DNA of 64,000 nt, taken from NCBI RefSeq assembly GCF_004000945.1, contig NZ_BIMF01000002.1, positions 248,001 to 312,000 of the forward strand, given 5' to 3'. This document shows, one piece after another, positions 33,421 through 42,800 of this stretch (its first letter is position 1; the number at the start of each line of letters is the position of its first letter). Position numbers and translations under genes: made by a program. The notes beneath the pieces were generated by a model that saw only the letters and a program-made list of their open reading frames with translations, did not search any database and had not been told where the DNA came from. Origin of the DNA: Paenibacillus lautus NBRC 15380 (GTDB taxonomy: Bacteria > Bacillota > Bacilli > Paenibacillales > Paenibacillaceae).

Positions 33421-34380
33421 TTATTTGCCGTAGGTATCGGCTTCCGCGAAGAAATACAGCTCAGCCAGCACATCTTCGCCTAACAAATGATAGATTTTGG
33501 ATGCCCCGGCATCCCCTCCATGCAAAATTTCCATATGAAAGCTCACTAGTTGAACGACGTGCTGAATAAATGCATGTTCATAACCGAGATCCTTCAATGT
33601 ATGGCAGGTTATGCTTGCCGATACATGCTCGTGCCCATAATAGGAATAGTACCCTCTTGCCTGCTTCCATACTTTGCAGAACGGCTTGCCCGCGTCATGG
33701 AACAGCGCAGCTATTTGCATAGCCAGCAGATGCTCGCCTTCATAGAAAGCATTAATATATTCCAGCACGGCAAACGTGTGCTCCGACAACGTCTTGGAAT
33801 GATGCGGATTCTCCTGATCATATCCCAGCATCACGTTGAAATAAGGAGTTTGGGACAAGTAGCCGAATAACTCATCATGACCCGGTTTGCGTGTTAGCAG
33901 CACTTCCAGTTCTTCTCTTGTAAGCTGAGTTTCGCCCTGCTCGTGAACGAGATGCAAATCACTGAATCCTTCTCCGATGACAGGAAATTCAAGATTCTTG
34001 GCATATTTCGTCATGATCTTCTCATCGAGCCGGCGTTTTCGTCGTTTAACTCTTTCCAGAGCCACTTCATAAGGGGCTGTGCAAATATGGCATTCCACCG
34101 ATCTATCGCCAAATCGCTTCAGGAACTTCTGTCTCCGCTCCCGGCTGACATTTGTAGCGTCGAATACGGCGTTTCGACCGTACATCAGTACCTGTTCGAT
34201 TTCGGCGAAAGCCTCGTCAAATACCAAATACGTATTTTTCTGTTTGGATTCGCTGCCAAACAACCTTTCGCGTATCGCGTCCGTCACAACCAGCACGGCC
34301 CGCTCGCTTTTGCACAATTGTTTGGCATAATAGCTTTTTCCGCTGCCCGGTATCCCGACCAGCATATGAATCGTACACAT
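33421..34380 (-). CDS. Polynucleotide-kinase-like P-loop domain fused to HD phosphohydrolase (RNA end healing)
   Basis: A 319-residue protein, ATG 34380 with AAAGGAG about 9 nt upstream. Residues 9-16 are the P-loop GIPGSGKS; VFDATNVSRERR and RVKRRKRRLDE fit the substrate and lid regions of T4-type polynucleotide kinases. Residues about 185-300 are an HD domain with NPHHSKTLSEHT, ALFHDAGKP, GHEHVSA and VSFHMEI, close to the HD domain of CCA-adding enzymes, which removes 2',3'-cyclic phosphates and 2'-phosphates. One protein could therefore heal both ends of a broken RNA for the ligase encoded next. HD-Pnk enzymes are known with HD first; here the order is reversed. Confidence 0.82.
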   Translation of the reverse strand: MCTIHMLVGIPGSGKSYYAKQLCKSERAVLVVTDAIRERLFGSESKQKNTYLVFDEAFAEIEQVLMYGRNAVFDATNVSRERRQKFLKRFGDRSVECHICTAPYEVALERVKRRKRRLDEKIMTKYAKNLEFPVIGEGFSDLHLVHEQGETQLTREELEVLLTRKPGHDELFGYLSQTPYFNVMLGYDQENPHHSKTLSEHTFAVLEYINAFYEGEHLLAMQIAALFHDAGKPFCKVWKQARGYYSYYGHEHVSASITCHTLKDLGYEHAFIQHVVQLVSFHMEILHGGDAGASKIYHLLGEDVLAELYFFAEADTYGK

Positions 34381-34518
34381 GTTGTTCACCTCCTTTCATG
34401 TCTTGGTTCGCTTGGTGTCATGTTTCGCTTATCGGACTCCTTACCTCTAAATAATGTACCATCCATGCAGAGTGTTTGAGTAAGTAGAGAATTTTTATAT
34501 TCAACTTTTACATGCCTA

Positions 34519-34571
34519 TAAAAAGGCTGATTGCGCGCAGGTAAAGAGTCTACCCGGCAATCAGCCTTCAT
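34519..34571 (-). terminator. Terminator of the second ABC importer operon
   Basis: AAGGCTGATTGC (34523-34534) pairs with GCAATCAGCCTT (34557-34568): a 12-bp stem with a 22-base loop, followed by TTTATA on the minus strand. Confidence 0.75.
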
Positions 34572-34602
34572 ATCAAATCTACTCTTCATATCAAATCTAC
34601 TC
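34567..34602. repeat. 18-bp perfect tandem repeat over the regulator stop codon
   Basis: TTCATATCAAATCTACTC occurs twice in a row (34567-34584, 34585-34602). The second copy contains the stop codon of the GntR/LacI gene. The copy next to the terminator looks like a recent slippage duplication. Confidence 0.8.
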
Positions 34603-35739
34603 TGTGACTTTCCCTTTTGGAGCTGGAGCGGTTGTATCACGCTCTACCAGCTTGACGGGGATCAATGTCCGATCCGGTGTCTGTTTCCCTCTCTCCAGCC
34701 AGTTTACAACATGTTCGGCCGCTTGGCGTCCAATCTCGTAAAAATTCTGCTCAACGGTAGTCAGCGGGATCATGACATGCTCTGTGACAGGGTTATTATC
34801 AAAGCCTATGATCGATATATCCTCCGGAATGCGGATCCCTCGTTCCAAACAGCGGTTCAGCAAGTTGGCGGCGATCAGATCATTCTCCGTCTGAACAGCC
34901 GTTACCCCTTCCGCCTGATAAGAGTCCAGCAGCTCATTATAAAATTGCTCAAAGCCAACCTTCTCCCGATAATCCTTCATATTCAACCTGATATAACGGC
35001 TATCGACGGGAAGCCCGTGGTCCTTCAGCGCTTGGCAGTATCCGAAATAGCGGTTGCGCACCGATGAGGTTGATTCAATACTGACCGCTGTCAGAAACGC
35101 AATCTTTCGATGACCGAGCTCAATTAGCCTGGATACGGCTTGATAGGAACCGCCCAAATTGTCGGAAACCACCGCCCCTAACGGCAGGCTGTCAAAATAT
35201 TTATCGATGGTCACGATCGGATAATCCTCAAGGCAAAGTCGATGCAAAATGTCATAGTTCGTCTGATCGTTCCGCGGATACAATATGATGGCCGCAATGC
35301 CCTTTCGGGTCAGCATTTCCAGCAGATCGCGTTCTTTCTGGGAATCGTAATCGCTTTGGTGAATGCTCAAATAGTAGCCGTTCGCGTTGAGCCAGTCCGA
35401 AGCTCCGCGAATATATCCCATCGTACCGCGGTCGTCTTCGGAAGGCAGGATAAGCGATATCATTTTTTCCGTTCCAACCGCCCGCTTCTCCTGTCCACGT
35501 TGCCGGGGTTTAACAAAGCTGCCGCTTCCCTTGATGCGGTAGATAAACCCGTCCCGCTCCAGTTCCTCTAGCGCTCTTCTTGTTGTAATACGGCTCACGC
35601 CGAAGGCGGAGCTCAGCTCGGCCTCCGTTGGAAGCTGGGCTTCAGGAGGATAGTGGCCTGATGAAATTTGCGATTTCAACTCGTCCATCATCACGCGGTA
35701 CAGCGGTGGTTTATTGTCTTTGGTCAACTTGGTTCTCAT
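34597..35739 (-). CDS. GntR/LacI hybrid transcriptional regulator (AraR type)
   Basis: A 380-residue regulator with a GntR winged helix (residues 1-75: PLYRVMMDELKSQISSGHYP, LPTEAELSSAFGVSRITTRR) joined to a LacI-type periplasmic-binding-protein domain (about 95-370, with ISIIGFDNNPVTEHVMIPLT). This architecture is that of the arabinose repressor AraR and relatives, which loop DNA between ATTTGT-type operators and are released by a sugar. It is the last gene after the second importer and has its own promoter. Operator-like boxes ATTTGT-N4-ACAAAT stand in front of the importer genes, supporting local control. Confidence 0.9.
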   Translation of the reverse strand: MRTKLTKDNKPPLYRVMMDELKSQISSGHYPPEAQLPTEAELSSAFGVSRITTRRALEELERDGFIYRIKGSGSFVKPRQRGQEKRAVGTEKMISLILPSEDDRGTMGYIRGASDWLNANGYYLSIHQSDYDSQKERDLLEMLTRKGIAAIILYPRNDQTNYDILHRLCLEDYPIVTIDKYFDSLPLGAVVSDNLGGSYQAVSRLIELGHRKIAFLTAVSIESTSSVRNRYFGYCQALKDHGLPVDSRYIRLNMKDYREKVGFEQFYNELLDSYQAEGVTAVQTENDLIAANLLNRCLERGIRIPEDISIIGFDNNPVTEHVMIPLTTVEQNFYEIGRQAAEHVVNWLERGKQTPDRTLIPVKLVERDTTAPAPKGKVTE

Positions 35740-35769
35740 CCCATCTTTATCTATTTTCCAGTGTTAATC

Positions 35770-35812
35770 TTGTCGTACTAAAATTATAGCGTTTGCATCA
35801 TTGGCATGTAAA
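35770..35812 (-). promoter_or_regulatory. Promoter of the GntR/LacI regulator with operator and cre-like sequences
   Basis: TTTACA (35807-35812), 18 bases, TATAAT (35783-35788). TTGTCGTACTAA (35770-35781) just past the -10 resembles the AraR half-site arrangement. TGCAAACGCTATAA (minus strand, 35785-35798) matches cre except for one position. Confidence 0.5.
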
Positions 35813-35846
35813 CCGCTCCTATCGTCCGTTCTTTGAGCCATTTCGG

Positions 35847-37439
35847 TTACTTTACATTCGAATAACGTTCATACTGCGCCCGTTTGATATCCAGGTAGCT
35901 CTGGGCTCCCATTTTATCCAGGGTCTTGACGTAGTTATCCCAGTCCGTGTCCAAGCTGGCTTTCCCCGTCACAAACTTCACCCGCATCTCCTCAATGTAT
36001 TTATTAATGTCGGTCAGGATCGCGCTCGTTTGATTGGCTTCGTCATCCGTTGGAACAAAATCCGGCCAAAGCTCTTTAGGCGCCAGCTGATCCAGTTCAG
36101 CCGGATCCGCCTTGATCTCGTCGGCTACCGTCGTCCCGCGCGCCGCCATCCGCAAATCGTCGTCAGGCTCAACATACGGATAATAAGCACCATACACATT
36201 ATCGACATATTGGAAAGCACCCAACTGCACGCCGCCCTTGTAGTTTAAAATCTCGTCTTTGTATTTCGGTTTGCCGTCAACCAATTCGTAGGTCTCACCC
36301 TCAAGTCCAACGGTGGCGAAGTTAATCCCTTCCTCCCCATAGAAATAATCGATCCACTTGATGGTTTCAACCGGATATTTGTTTTTGTTAGTGATGACAA
36401 ATCCAAAGATTCCTTTCGCCGGCGGTCCCAGCACCCCTGCGACTTTATCCCCATTAGGCCCCTCGAGGGCATGAATGCCCACATAGTTCTCCGCCGCATC
36501 CTTACCGATATATCCCGGCCCTTCCCATACAAACGAACCGATCAGATTATTGGAACCGTCCGTAGACCACTTCGCATAATCGTAGCCCGTCGTGAAATTC
36601 TGCTGGGCCAGCGACCCGTCCTTATACAGATCGCTCATGTAGCGGAGCAGCTCTCTGTACTTCGGATCATTAAACGTCGTCTTGACCTGTCCGTCCGCAT
36701 CCTTATATAGATATTGGCCGAATGCCTTGGCACCGCCTTCCCCCATACCAAAGCTGCCGGCCAGGAAGCTCTCCAGGAAAGTCCAATAGGAAGACTCGAG
36801 CACCCAGCCCAGACGCGAGCTGTCCTTCTCCCGCACCTTTTTCAGCGCCTGGCGAAACTCCTCGGTCGTCTTCGGAACCTCAAGTCCCGCTTCATCGAGC
36901 CAACCCTTGTGGATATACAAACGAACGGAATTAAACGCTTTCGAGAAATCAACGTAAGGCAGGGCATAAATATGTCCGTCCGACATCGTGATTGCTCCCC
37001 TGATGTCCGGATTGTCCTTCAGCAGCTTGTTCAAATTTGGCGCATGCTGCTCAATCAGGTCTTCAAGCGGAACAAACAAACCCTGTTTGCCGTATTTCAT
37101 CAGCTCGTCGGTGCCAAAGGCAATGCGATAGAATGCATCCGGCAGGTCGTTGGAGCCGAGCATGACATTTTTCCTTTCGGTCACGGCGGAGCCCGCCAGC
37201 TCCTCAAATTCGACTTGAATGCCGGACATTTCTTCGTATTTTTGCCACATCCATAATTGATCGGCCGGAGGATGCACATCGGTATACCCGCGCTTAACGA
37301 TCCTTAACTTGATGCTGCCGGGATCTCCGTCTGTTCCGGCTGGTTCCGGCTCTGCCTTTCCTCCCGAACCGCTGCAAGCGGAAAGCGCCAACGAGAACGT
37401 CATCGTTAAGGCAAGCAGAAGCTTCATTCCTTTTCTCAT
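35847..37439 (-). CDS. Extracellular sugar-binding lipoprotein of the second ABC importer
   Basis: A 530-residue substrate-binding protein of the LplA family. Lipobox LSAC with Cys22; the mature start is Gly/Ser-rich. ATG 37439 follows AGAGGGG; the ATG at 37460 has no SD. The two-lobed domain contains the typical NVMLGSNDLPDAFYRIAFG and later PVETIKWIDYFYGEEGINF blocks. It is the third gene of an importer operon (permease, permease, binding protein). The sugar is unknown; the AraR-type regulator suggests a pentose or its oligomers, which is inference only. Confidence 0.92.
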   Translation of the reverse strand: MRKGMKLLLALTMTFSLALSACSGSGGKAEPEPAGTDGDPGSIKLRIVKRGYTDVHPPADQLWMWQKYEEMSGIQVEFEELAGSAVTERKNVMLGSNDLPDAFYRIAFGTDELMKYGKQGLFVPLEDLIEQHAPNLNKLLKDNPDIRGAITMSDGHIYALPYVDFSKAFNSVRLYIHKGWLDEAGLEVPKTTEEFRQALKKVREKDSSRLGWVLESSYWTFLESFLAGSFGMGEGGAKAFGQYLYKDADGQVKTTFNDPKYRELLRYMSDLYKDGSLAQQNFTTGYDYAKWSTDGSNNLIGSFVWEGPGYIGKDAAENYVGIHALEGPNGDKVAGVLGPPAKGIFGFVITNKNKYPVETIKWIDYFYGEEGINFATVGLEGETYELVDGKPKYKDEILNYKGGVQLGAFQYVDNVYGAYYPYVEPDDDLRMAARGTTVADEIKADPAELDQLAPKELWPDFVPTDDEANQTSAILTDINKYIEEMRVKFVTGKASLDTDWDNYVKTLDKMGAQSYLDIKRAQYERYSNVK

Positions 37440-37504
37440 TTCCGTATCCCCTCTTTCCATGAGTTATGAGTTCCAAGCGGTAATGACCGCTCCCTTGATC
37501 GGCT

Positions 37505-38401
37505 TTACCCTTTGATAGCTCCCACCATGATGCCTTTCTCAAAGAAACGCGACAGCAGCGGATACAGCAGGAGCAGCGGCAGCGCGGATAATACGACGAT
37601 CGCATATTTCAGGCCTTCCTTGACCATCATCTGATCCGCATATTCGGCACCGACCGATATTCCGGCCATTTCCTTGAAGTCGTTCTGAACCAGTATTTCT
37701 CTTAAAATCAGCTGCAGCGGAAATTTATTTCGATCCGTCAAATAAATCATGGCGTCAAAATAAGAGTTCCAGTGGCCGACCCCGTAGAACAGGATCATGA
37801 CAGCAATGATGGGCATAGACAAAGGCAGGACGATTCGGTACAGCATATGAAAATCGTTGCAGCCATCGACATAGGCGCTCTCTTCAAGTTCCACCGGAAT
37901 CCGGGTCTGGAAGTAGGTTCGCATGATAATCATGTTGTAGGCGCTGATCGCACCAGGGAGCACCAAGGCCCACATCGTATTCAGCAAACCAAGCTCCTTG
38001 TTTACCAAATAAAGAGGGATCAACCCACCGCCGAAAAACATTGTAAAAGCAAACAGAAGCGTAAACAGTCCCTTGCCGTAAAAGCGCTTTCTGGACAGCG
38101 GATAAGCGCCAAATACCGTCATCATAATATTGATCGCAGTCCCTATGAATGCGTAGAGGAGTGTATTGGCATACCCTCTCCAGATCTCGCTGTTCTCGAA
38201 CACTTTGGCGTAGCTGTCCAGGTTGAAACCTGCCGGGAACAGCAGCAGCGGCTTGTCCCATATTTGGCGCGGATCGGAAAATGAAGCAAACAAGACAAAG
38301 AGAAGCGGGTACAAAATAATGATGATCACGAGGACGGACAGCACTAAAATGATGATATCGGCCAGCTTTTCTCCAGGCGTTCGTTTGACGTTCAGCAGCA
38401 C
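37505..38401 (-). CDS. Carbohydrate ABC transporter permease (LplC type), second importer
   Basis: A 298-residue CUT1 permease starting at GTG 38401, about 10 nt after AAGGAGGG. Six hydrophobic segments and the EAA loop EESAYVDGCNDFHMLYRIVLP are present. The usual EAA alanine pair is ESA here, a common variant. The C-terminus EKGIMVGAIKG is typical. It is followed by the binding-protein gene. Confidence 0.92.
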   Translation of the reverse strand: MLLNVKRTPGEKLADIIILVLSVLVIIIILYPLLFVLFASFSDPRQIWDKPLLLFPAGFNLDSYAKVFENSEIWRGYANTLLYAFIGTAINIMMTVFGAYPLSRKRFYGKGLFTLLFAFTMFFGGGLIPLYLVNKELGLLNTMWALVLPGAISAYNMIIMRTYFQTRIPVELEESAYVDGCNDFHMLYRIVLPLSMPIIAVMILFYGVGHWNSYFDAMIYLTDRNKFPLQLILREILVQNDFKEMAGISVGAEYADQMMVKEGLKYAIVVLSALPLLLLYPLLSRFFEKGIMVGAIKG

Positions 38402-38439
38402 AGCTTACATTCCCTCCTTAATCCTGCACGGACGAGTCT

Positions 38440-39399
38440 TTACCATAAGCTGGTCTCCCCCGCCTTGCGTGCAACCGCATTGACGATGATCAGGATAATA
38501 AAGTTGATCACATTGTTGAACAGGCCCACGGCCGCGGAAAAGCTGTACTGGGTGTTAAGCAGCCCACTTTTGTACATGTAAGTGGAGATCACCTCGGAGG
38601 TTTCCAGGTTCATCGGGTTTTGCATCAACAGGATTTTCTCGAAGCCGACACTCATGATGCCGCCGGCGCTCAGAATGGACAGGATTACGATGGTCGGAAC
38701 GATACCGGGAATCGTAATATGCCATATTCGCCGAAATTTGCTGGCCCCGTCCATATAAGCCGCCTCGTACAGGTCAGGCGAGATGCCCGATATGGCAGCG
38801 CTGTAGATGAGCGAAGACCAGCCAACTCCTTGCCATACACCCGACCAGACGTACAGATGCCAGAATTTCGATGGCTCTGCCAGATAATCGACCGGTTCCC
38901 TCCCCAAGGAAACAAGGATGGAGTTGAAGACGCCATTCGTCGGTGAGATGAAGAAGAACAGAATACCAACCGCGACCACAACCGAAATGAAGTGCGGGGC
39001 GTAGGAGATGCTTTGGGCGAATGAGCGGAATTTACGATTTCGAATCTCGTTGAACAAAAGCGCAAGCAAGATTGGAGCGGGAATGCCAACCAGCAGTCCG
39101 TATAAACTGATCCCGATGGTATTCTTCAGAATCGTCCAAAAATAATAAGCGTCAAAAAGCCGCTCGAAGTGCTCGAACCCGACCCATGGACTGTTCCAAA
39201 TGCCAAGCCCGGGCATAAAATCCTTGAACGCGATCTGGACGCCGTACATCGGCCAATAATGCCAGATCAAAAAATATAGCACCGCCGGCGAGATAATGAT
39301 GTACAACCCGATATTTCGCTTAAGCTGCCTTTTTACATGCGTCCATTTGTTGGACTTTGGAGCGGGCTGTGGGGAAGCCGAGTTTAATCGGGTGTCCAT
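38440..39399 (-). CDS. Carbohydrate ABC transporter permease (LplB type), second importer
   Basis: A 319-residue CUT1 permease. After a charged 28-residue N-terminus, six hydrophobic segments follow; the EAA loop is EAAYMDGASKFRRIWHITIP and the C-terminal pair KAGETSLW is typical of LplB-like proteins. The SD AAGGAGG is 12 nt upstream of ATG, a rather long gap. It is the first gene of the operon, behind a consensus promoter flanked by three AraR-like boxes. Like the first importer, it lacks a local ATPase. Confidence 0.92.
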   Translation of the reverse strand: MDTRLNSASPQPAPKSNKWTHVKRQLKRNIGLYIIISPAVLYFLIWHYWPMYGVQIAFKDFMPGLGIWNSPWVGFEHFERLFDAYYFWTILKNTIGISLYGLLVGIPAPILLALLFNEIRNRKFRSFAQSISYAPHFISVVVAVGILFFFISPTNGVFNSILVSLGREPVDYLAEPSKFWHLYVWSGVWQGVGWSSLIYSAAISGISPDLYEAAYMDGASKFRRIWHITIPGIVPTIVILSILSAGGIMSVGFEKILLMQNPMNLETSEVISTYMYKSGLLNTQYSFSAAVGLFNNVINFIILIIVNAVARKAGETSLW

Positions 39400-39505
39400 G
39401 CTTTGTCATGACCTCCTTTTTCTCGATCAAATTGCGTCAGCAATATTAGCCATGTTGGGGCACTAATATCGGCTTGCTTGGTAATGCACCACCTCCTTCC
39501 CAACA

Positions 39506-39521
39506 ACTTGTATTAACATTT
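39506..39521. promoter_or_regulatory. AraR-like operator box 0 (degenerate)
   Basis: ACTTGT-ATTA-ACATTT shares the TTGT/ACA half-sites with the two better boxes and lies downstream of the expected transcription start. Confidence 0.35.
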
Positions 39522-39536
39522 TTTATACACTTGATT

Positions 39537-39552
39537 ATTTGTTATAACACAT
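39537..39552. promoter_or_regulatory. AraR-like operator box 1
   Basis: ATTTGT-TATA-ACACAT, one mismatch from a perfect inverted repeat of ATTTGT. It touches the -10 of the importer promoter and covers the expected start of transcription. Confidence 0.6.
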
Positions 39553-39579
39553 TCTAGTTAGGTTTTATTTTCCAGTCAA
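39551..39579 (-). promoter_or_regulatory. Promoter of the second ABC importer operon
   Basis: TTGACT (39574-39579), 17 bases, TAGAAT (39551-39556) on the minus strand. Confidence 0.7.
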
Positions 39580-39621
39580 TATGACATCGAAAAATTGCTA
39601 CTTTAGATGTATAAACCGCAC

Positions 39622-39637
39622 ATTTGTTATGACAAAT
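39622..39637. promoter_or_regulatory. AraR-like operator box 2
   Basis: ATTTGT-TATG-ACAAAT, a perfect 6+4+6 inverted repeat matching the AraR half-site. It begins 85 bases from box 1, near eight helical turns, which would favour looping. Confidence 0.6.
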
Positions 39638-39725
39638 TTCGACGGTACCGCATTTCCATATCATAATGGAAGAGATATAACCTTTTCATCCTTGTTAGAT
39701 GAAGAAACTAATCTTTATGGAATAC

Positions 39726-39757
39726 AAAAAACAGCCGCGTGATTCACGCGGCTGTTT
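39726..39757 (-). terminator. Terminator of the large lipoprotein gene
   Basis: AAACAGCCGCGTG-3 nt-CACGCGGCTGTTT, a 13-bp perfect stem with a T run on the minus strand. Confidence 0.9.
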
Positions 39758-39823
39758 CTAAAATATGGACGAAGATATGGAAGCAAAGTATCGTGTTTAT
39801 GAAGGGCTAGAGCATTCACCTGC

Positions 39824-42800
39824 TTACAGGTGACCTGCCAGTTTGGCAAGCACTTCTGCTTGTTCACCCGTCAATATTTTGCCTGATTGTGCGCTGACTT
39901 CATTGGAAAAGGCGTTCAGCATGCCTTCCTTGGCAGAGGAGTCTCCTCTATTCTCGGCCTCTTTCGCAGTGAGGAGTTTCGTTGACAGAGATTGTGCGAG
40001 TCCCGGATGACTTGCGGCAAAATGCTCTGCAAGCGCGGACAAGCTATCATAAGTCACGGACACCTCGAAACTAAAGACCGCTTCCGTTTGATTTCCCGCC
40101 AGATCGATTGCCGTTAGGGAAATATCATGAGATCCCGGCTCGAAGGAATAGGCAGGACGTTCAATCAGTGGACGAAGACATGGATTCTCAGCTAACCCGG
40201 ACAAGCTATCGTCGGCGCTGCATGAGACGTATACGGAATCGGTAACCGTGTACTGTCGTTCCCCCGTGAATTCTACTACCGGAGCCGTCTTGTCAATCTG
40301 CACCTTCAGAGTTCCTGGAACCTCAGGCACGCCTGAGAAGTTGGTGGCGGAATAGGTGACCGTCGTGACGCCTTCCTTCGTGATTTCAAGCTGAGCCGTA
40401 CTCCCTTTTACTGTAGTCTTCTCGATCGGTTGTGCCCCTTCCGCGGAATATTCGATCGAATAGGCACGGTCGGCAGAGATGGACAACGACACATCGGAAT
40501 TCACCCAGCCGTTCTCGTTGGGAGAAGGCGATGGGCTTACCGTTGAGACTGGCGGCACACTGTCTTTTACCGTAACAAAGAAATCGTCATAATATGCGGC
40601 TGCCACATTGTATCTGGAGGTTACCGCGATCAGTTTAGCGTAGGCTGCATTGGCTGGCGCCTTGCCTCTGAGCGTCACTTTCTGCCACTGGGCCAATCGC
40701 GATTCATCCAAATGGGTTTCCAAGGTGGAGATGGTCGCGTTATTGCTATCAAAGAATCGGAACATAAAGCCCGGCTGGCCGGATTCAATATAAAGATTCA
40801 TGCCCGCCGTATATTCCTCTCCCGGGATAACGGGAATCGGATCACTCTGAACGGCAACGGATGCCGTTCTCAGCGTGTCCGTAATCTTCAGGCTGTTCGT
40901 TCCTGTGAAACTGCGTTCTGTACTGAGATCATAGCGGTAACCGTTACCGGGAGCGAATAGCGGGCTCCATCCCTTTAATGCCTCTTCGAAGCCCGGGTTG
41001 GTAACAGGAACAGCCGTATGCAGCGGTTCTTCCACGACTTCTCCGTCAACTTCCATCCGATACAGAATCGTGTTGGTTTGCATATCTGTGAAATACAGGT
41101 TCCCGTCAGCATGCAAATCGAATCTGGAGGTGTCGGCCAATGTCCGATGTTCCAGCGTTTCAGGGTCTATGACCGTCAGTTTGTTGTTAAACAGCACATA
41201 GAGCAACCCATCCTCCGACCAACGCAGCGGGTGATGCGCCCATTGGCTGAAGTTTAAGCTTGGATACACCTTTTTGCTTTTTACTAATTCATAGGTATCG
41301 GGATCAATTGCAAAAATGTATTCATAGGATGCCCCCCAGATCAAACCGTCCGGACCGGCGGAAAGATCGCCGATGAATATCGGTTTATCCAATCCGGGAA
41401 CCCTGAGCGGGAATTCGGTGATTTTTTGCTGCTTCTCCTCATCCCATACAAAGATTTTCGCTTCCGCCTCGGTCGGCTCGGAGCCGAGTCCGCCCCGAAT
41501 CGTCGTGGAGCCGAACACCTTGCCGTCATGAACCGTGGTGCTGAGCACGCTCTGATTCTGGACGACATTGCGGTGAACGTTTATTTCACCGGTCGCGGTG
41601 TCATATACGGTCAGTGAGCCGCCCAAGGTTCCGTAACCGGAAATTGTTGAAATGTACAATTTGCCTTTTGAACTGGAGATATCCACCAGCCTCTCCTGAT
41701 CATTGCCCAGGACGGCCAATCTCTTCGGATTGTTCATTCCAGGCTCCGTCGATAAATCGAACTCGTACAGTCCGCCCTCCGGATACACGCCCATATACAC
41801 CTTATTGCCCACGGCATGAACGCTATCAGCCTGGCCGATGCTGAACGGCGTCGCCGTTTTATCCGTCAGATCAACGAGCGAAGAACGCGCCTGCGAGCCG
41901 GTGGTGATCAACTCTGTATCGGAGACGCTTTTCAATCGGTTTACAACGCCGGGCAGACCCGGAATGACCGGCGGCATCAGATGTACCTGTTTGGTTTCGA
42001 TGTTCATGATCGTAACACCGCCGTCATATCGGACGGTAACCAGATTTTTGCCCGGGTATTCCGGATTGTTCGGAAATTCCACCCAATTTACTCCCCGAAA
42101 TCCGCTGTTGTACTCCATTCCTGTCAACTCGACCTCATGCGTGGCAAGATCAAACGTTTTCAGCTTCTTGTCGGACATATAATACAGTTTTCCGTCAAGC
42201 GAGTCCGTTGCGTGCAGTCCCGTTACGTTCTCCAGCACAACATCCAGCCAGCTTTCCGTCTGCGTATCGTAGATAAACGCCTCTCCAGGAATGCCGCTTC
42301 CGTCCGTATATCTGGCAAACAAATAACGGTTATCAATCGTGCTCAAGTCATACACGGTGTCTTCTTTAACCGGCAAGGAAGCAGCGATATTCGTTTTCTC
42401 ACCTGTCGTTAAATTCACGCGTACGATCTGCTTATGTGCGGTACCGGCATAGATATTGCCGCCCTGGTAAGCAATGGAGCGCACATATTCCTGATCAAGC
42501 AATCCGATGACGCGGCCATAATCTTTTGTCTGCTTTGTAGCCGGGTCGTACTGGTACACTTTGCCGCCGGGATAGGTTCCGACATACACACGGCCCTGTT
42601 CATCCGTGGTGATGCTGTTCGGGACTGACTGCCCGTCGAACTGCGCCACCTGCACAGGGACATGAGTAACCGGAGAGTAACTCCACAGCCTTGCTCCACC
42701 GCCATCAGCTGCAAGGAACAATGTTCCGTCCGGTGCCGTGGTATGTGCCCAGGAGCTTTCGGAAGGTCCGATCGGAATGCTCCGCAGCAGTTTATAATCC

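Larger units (their letters stand above)
39400..39823. other. Regulatory intergenic region of the second importer
   Basis: No gene. It holds the importer promoter (39551-39579), three operator-like boxes, a 5'-UTR stem-loop (CAATATTAG/CTAATATCG, about 39440-39472) of unknown role, and the terminator of the upstream lipoprotein gene (39726-39757). Confidence 0.7.

Noticed and set aside
36714-37256. 180-codon frame antisense to the second binding-protein gene
   Set aside because: Low-complexity His/Arg/Leu-rich translation typical of a reverse-frame shadow.
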